Below are positions 5,606-6,527 of a DNA stretch of 6,527 nucleotides, piece after piece (the stretch's first letter is position 1; each line of letters opens with the position of its first letter). The notes under the pieces are model-generated. The model had not been told where the DNA came from. It did no database searches and saw only the letters and a program-made list of their open reading frames with translations. This stretch comes from Methylobacter sp. GTDB taxonomy: Bacteria; Pseudomonadota; Gammaproteobacteria; Methylococcales; Methylomonadaceae. Made by a program: the position numbers and the translations under genes. The stretch is taken from NCBI GenBank assembly GCA_003158415.1, contig PMJA01000003.1:1-6527 (forward strand), given 5' to 3'.

Positions 5606-5719
5606 TTACAGTGAAATAGAGCTAGAAACTTTTTGTTTTGAATCATCTGGGTTGTCGATGCAGCCAGATAAGCCAACAATCATCAATGCCATAGCTAAAA
5701 GTGCCAAGATTTTTTTCAT
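5606..5719 (-). CDS. Small lipoprotein, 37 residues
   Basis: The gene is short but well supported. ATG at 5719 has a strong Shine-Dalgarno GGAGGA (5727-5732 on the complement) 7 bases upstream. The product is MKKILALLAMALMIVGLSGC followed by IDNPDDSKQKVSSSISL: a Lys-rich n-region, a hydrophobic core and a lipobox LSGC with the lipidated Cys at position 20. The mature peptide would be only 18 residues. Position +2 after the Cys is Ile, not Asp, so by the Lol rule it should go to the outer membrane. Length and layout recall entericidin-type and other tiny lipoproteins, but the conserved entericidin core is absent, so I give no name. It has its own candidate promoter and shares the terminator with rimO. 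Its role is unknown. Confidence 0.85.
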   Translation of the reverse strand: MKKILALLAMALMIVGLSGCIDNPDDSKQKVSSSISL

Positions 5720-5786
5720 AATAATATCCTCCAAAGGGGTTTATTATTTTATTTATTGTGCGCCAATTATTAAAAAGCACGGACAA

Positions 5787-5815
5787 TTTATATCATGACT
5801 ACCCTGATGATGCAA
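5787..5815 (-). promoter_or_regulatory. Candidate sigma-70 promoter of the small lipoprotein gene
   Basis: On the minus strand a -35-like TTGCAT (5810-5815) and a -10 TATAAA (5787-5792) are 17 bases apart. The -10 matches five of six consensus bases and the -35 three of six. Transcription would start near 5780, leaving a leader of about 60 bases that is AT-rich and carries the strong GGAGGA site. Prediction by eye only. Confidence 0.4.
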
Positions 5816-5845
5816 TACTAAAAGTGCTTTAGTCTCCTAGAGTCG

Positions 5846-6526
5846 TTATAAGGAATTGATATTCTCAGGCAAATCGAAGGAAATTACATTGGCCTTCCAT
5901 TTAACTGTGCCGATAGTTGTCCAGGGCGCTGCAAAGTTTTTATGCAATTGATCATGAACCCAGTAAGAGGGTGCATCGATTTTTTTCATTTGTATATGAA
6001 ACACGGTGTTATTAAGATTCAGGCCGGTTTTGTTGCCCCAGAAAGCCGTCACTTTCATGATGAATTTTTGTAAGCGGGTATTATTAATCGTGGGTGTAAC
6101 AGCAATATTAGCCCACATGGAATGTACACGCCCCCAGTTTGGTGCAAGTAGCCGACCTTGTTCGTTGACAAACGGTAGCCAGCGTTCAGTGCCGTTTTGA
6201 TCGGTGTAGGTAATGGCTAAAATATGGTCATAGCCGACAAAATGGTCATGCACGTAAAGCGCATGTGGGGTAATGCCTAAAAAGGTCAGGGATACCATGA
6301 TTAGGGCGTTGCTGGCTTCGGCAATGGGCGCGGCGATGGGACTGTTTTTGGCGGCAAAATCCAATCGGTAAATAAGTCCGTAATGGATCGTGCTGTTTAA
6401 TTGCAAAACGACTATGGCTATGAGGATTTTTGCCAGCTTTCTGGAAAAGGCTTTGGGCTTTTGGGCGGCAAAACATTCAAAAATCCGATGATATAAATTA
6501 GTGTCTTGCAGTGTAGGCGTTGTCAG
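5846..6526 (-). CDS. Unrecognised membrane protein, C-terminal part (5' end outside window)
   Basis: The minus-strand frame is open to the window edge with no credible start, so at least 226 residues are the C-terminal part of a longer protein. The TTG at 6406 is only an internal Leu. Visible residues 31-52 (KILIAIVVLQLNSTIHYGLI) and about 70-91 (ASNALIMVSLTFLGITPHAL) are hydrophobic enough for membrane helices. The remaining 135 residues are soluble, rich in Trp, His and Asn (HDHFVGYDHILAITYTD, LAPNWGRVHSMWANIAVTPT, TAFWGNKTGLNLNN), and end FDLPENINSL. The layout suggests a membrane-anchored domain facing the periplasm or cytoplasm, perhaps the end of a multi-helix protein. I do not recognise the family. 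It lies 126 bases upstream of the lipoprotein gene on the same strand, with no clear terminator between them, so read-through is possible. Confidence 0.75.
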   Translation of the reverse strand: MTTPTLQDTNLYHRIFECFAAQKPKAFSRKLAKILIAIVVLQLNSTIHYGLIYRLDFAAKNSPIAAPIAEASNALIMVSLTFLGITPHALYVHDHFVGYDHILAITYTDQNGTERWLPFVNEQGRLLAPNWGRVHSMWANIAVTPTINNTRLQKFIMKVTAFWGNKTGLNLNNTVFHIQMKKIDAPSYWVHDQLHKNFAAPWTTIGTVKWKANVISFDLPENINSL

Positions 6527-6527
6527 T

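Noticed and set aside
5817..5833. ACTAAA/TTTAGT hairpin after the membrane protein gene as a terminator
   Set aside because: The stem is short and AT-rich and no T-run follows on the minus strand.
6246..6476. Minus-strand frame starting with an ATG inside the partial membrane protein region
   Set aside because: It is the alternative frame of the membrane protein; the chosen frame is longer, reaches the window edge and has membrane helices.

Overview
The window looks like a stretch of a gammaproteobacterial chromosome. The strongest evidence is the complete rimO gene, whose protein closely follows the E. coli-type RimO sequence over its whole length. Moderate GC genes, many short dispersed palindromes and a glycosyltransferase/methyltransferase neighbourhood would suit an environmental gammaproteobacterium such as a Methylococcales methanotroph. 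That finer placement is only an impression.

Region by region. (1) 1-1192, plus strand: the 3' end of a family 2 glycosyltransferase with a TPR-like C-terminal half, overlapped by the start of a SAM-dependent methyltransferase that breaks off after about 40 residues. (2) 1120-3308: a patchwork, mostly minus strand. It holds a DUF2442-like gene with an internal amber stop, a toxin-antitoxin pair of the HepT-MntA (HEPN/MNT) type, and a zinc-ribbon protein gene split by a frameshift. Short palindromic repeats sit at the 3' ends of these genes and supply some of their stop codons. (3) 3309-4203: about 900 bases with no convincing gene. It contains dispersed repeats and a clear 145-bp MITE-like element with 23-bp terminal inverted repeats and a perfect 8-bp target duplication. 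(4) 4204-5585: rimO and a strong bidirectional terminator. (5) 5606-6527, minus strand: a 37-residue lipoprotein gene not previously delimited as an obvious ORF, and the C-terminal part of an unrecognised membrane protein running off the window.

How the genes relate: the glycosyltransferase and methyltransferase were probably consecutive genes of a glycan or surface-polysaccharide locus. MntA and HepT form one toxin-antitoxin operon, with the antitoxin first and a 14-bp gene overlap. rimO is a housekeeping gene standing alone. The space between the polysaccharide locus and rimO behaves as an accessory and decay zone, with three broken genes, one intact toxin-antitoxin pair, repeats and a small transposable element within about 2.9 kb. 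I see no clear new multi-gene system. The most rewarding items are the MITE-like element, the repeat-supplied gene ends, the frameshifted zinc-ribbon gene and the C-terminally extended HepT.
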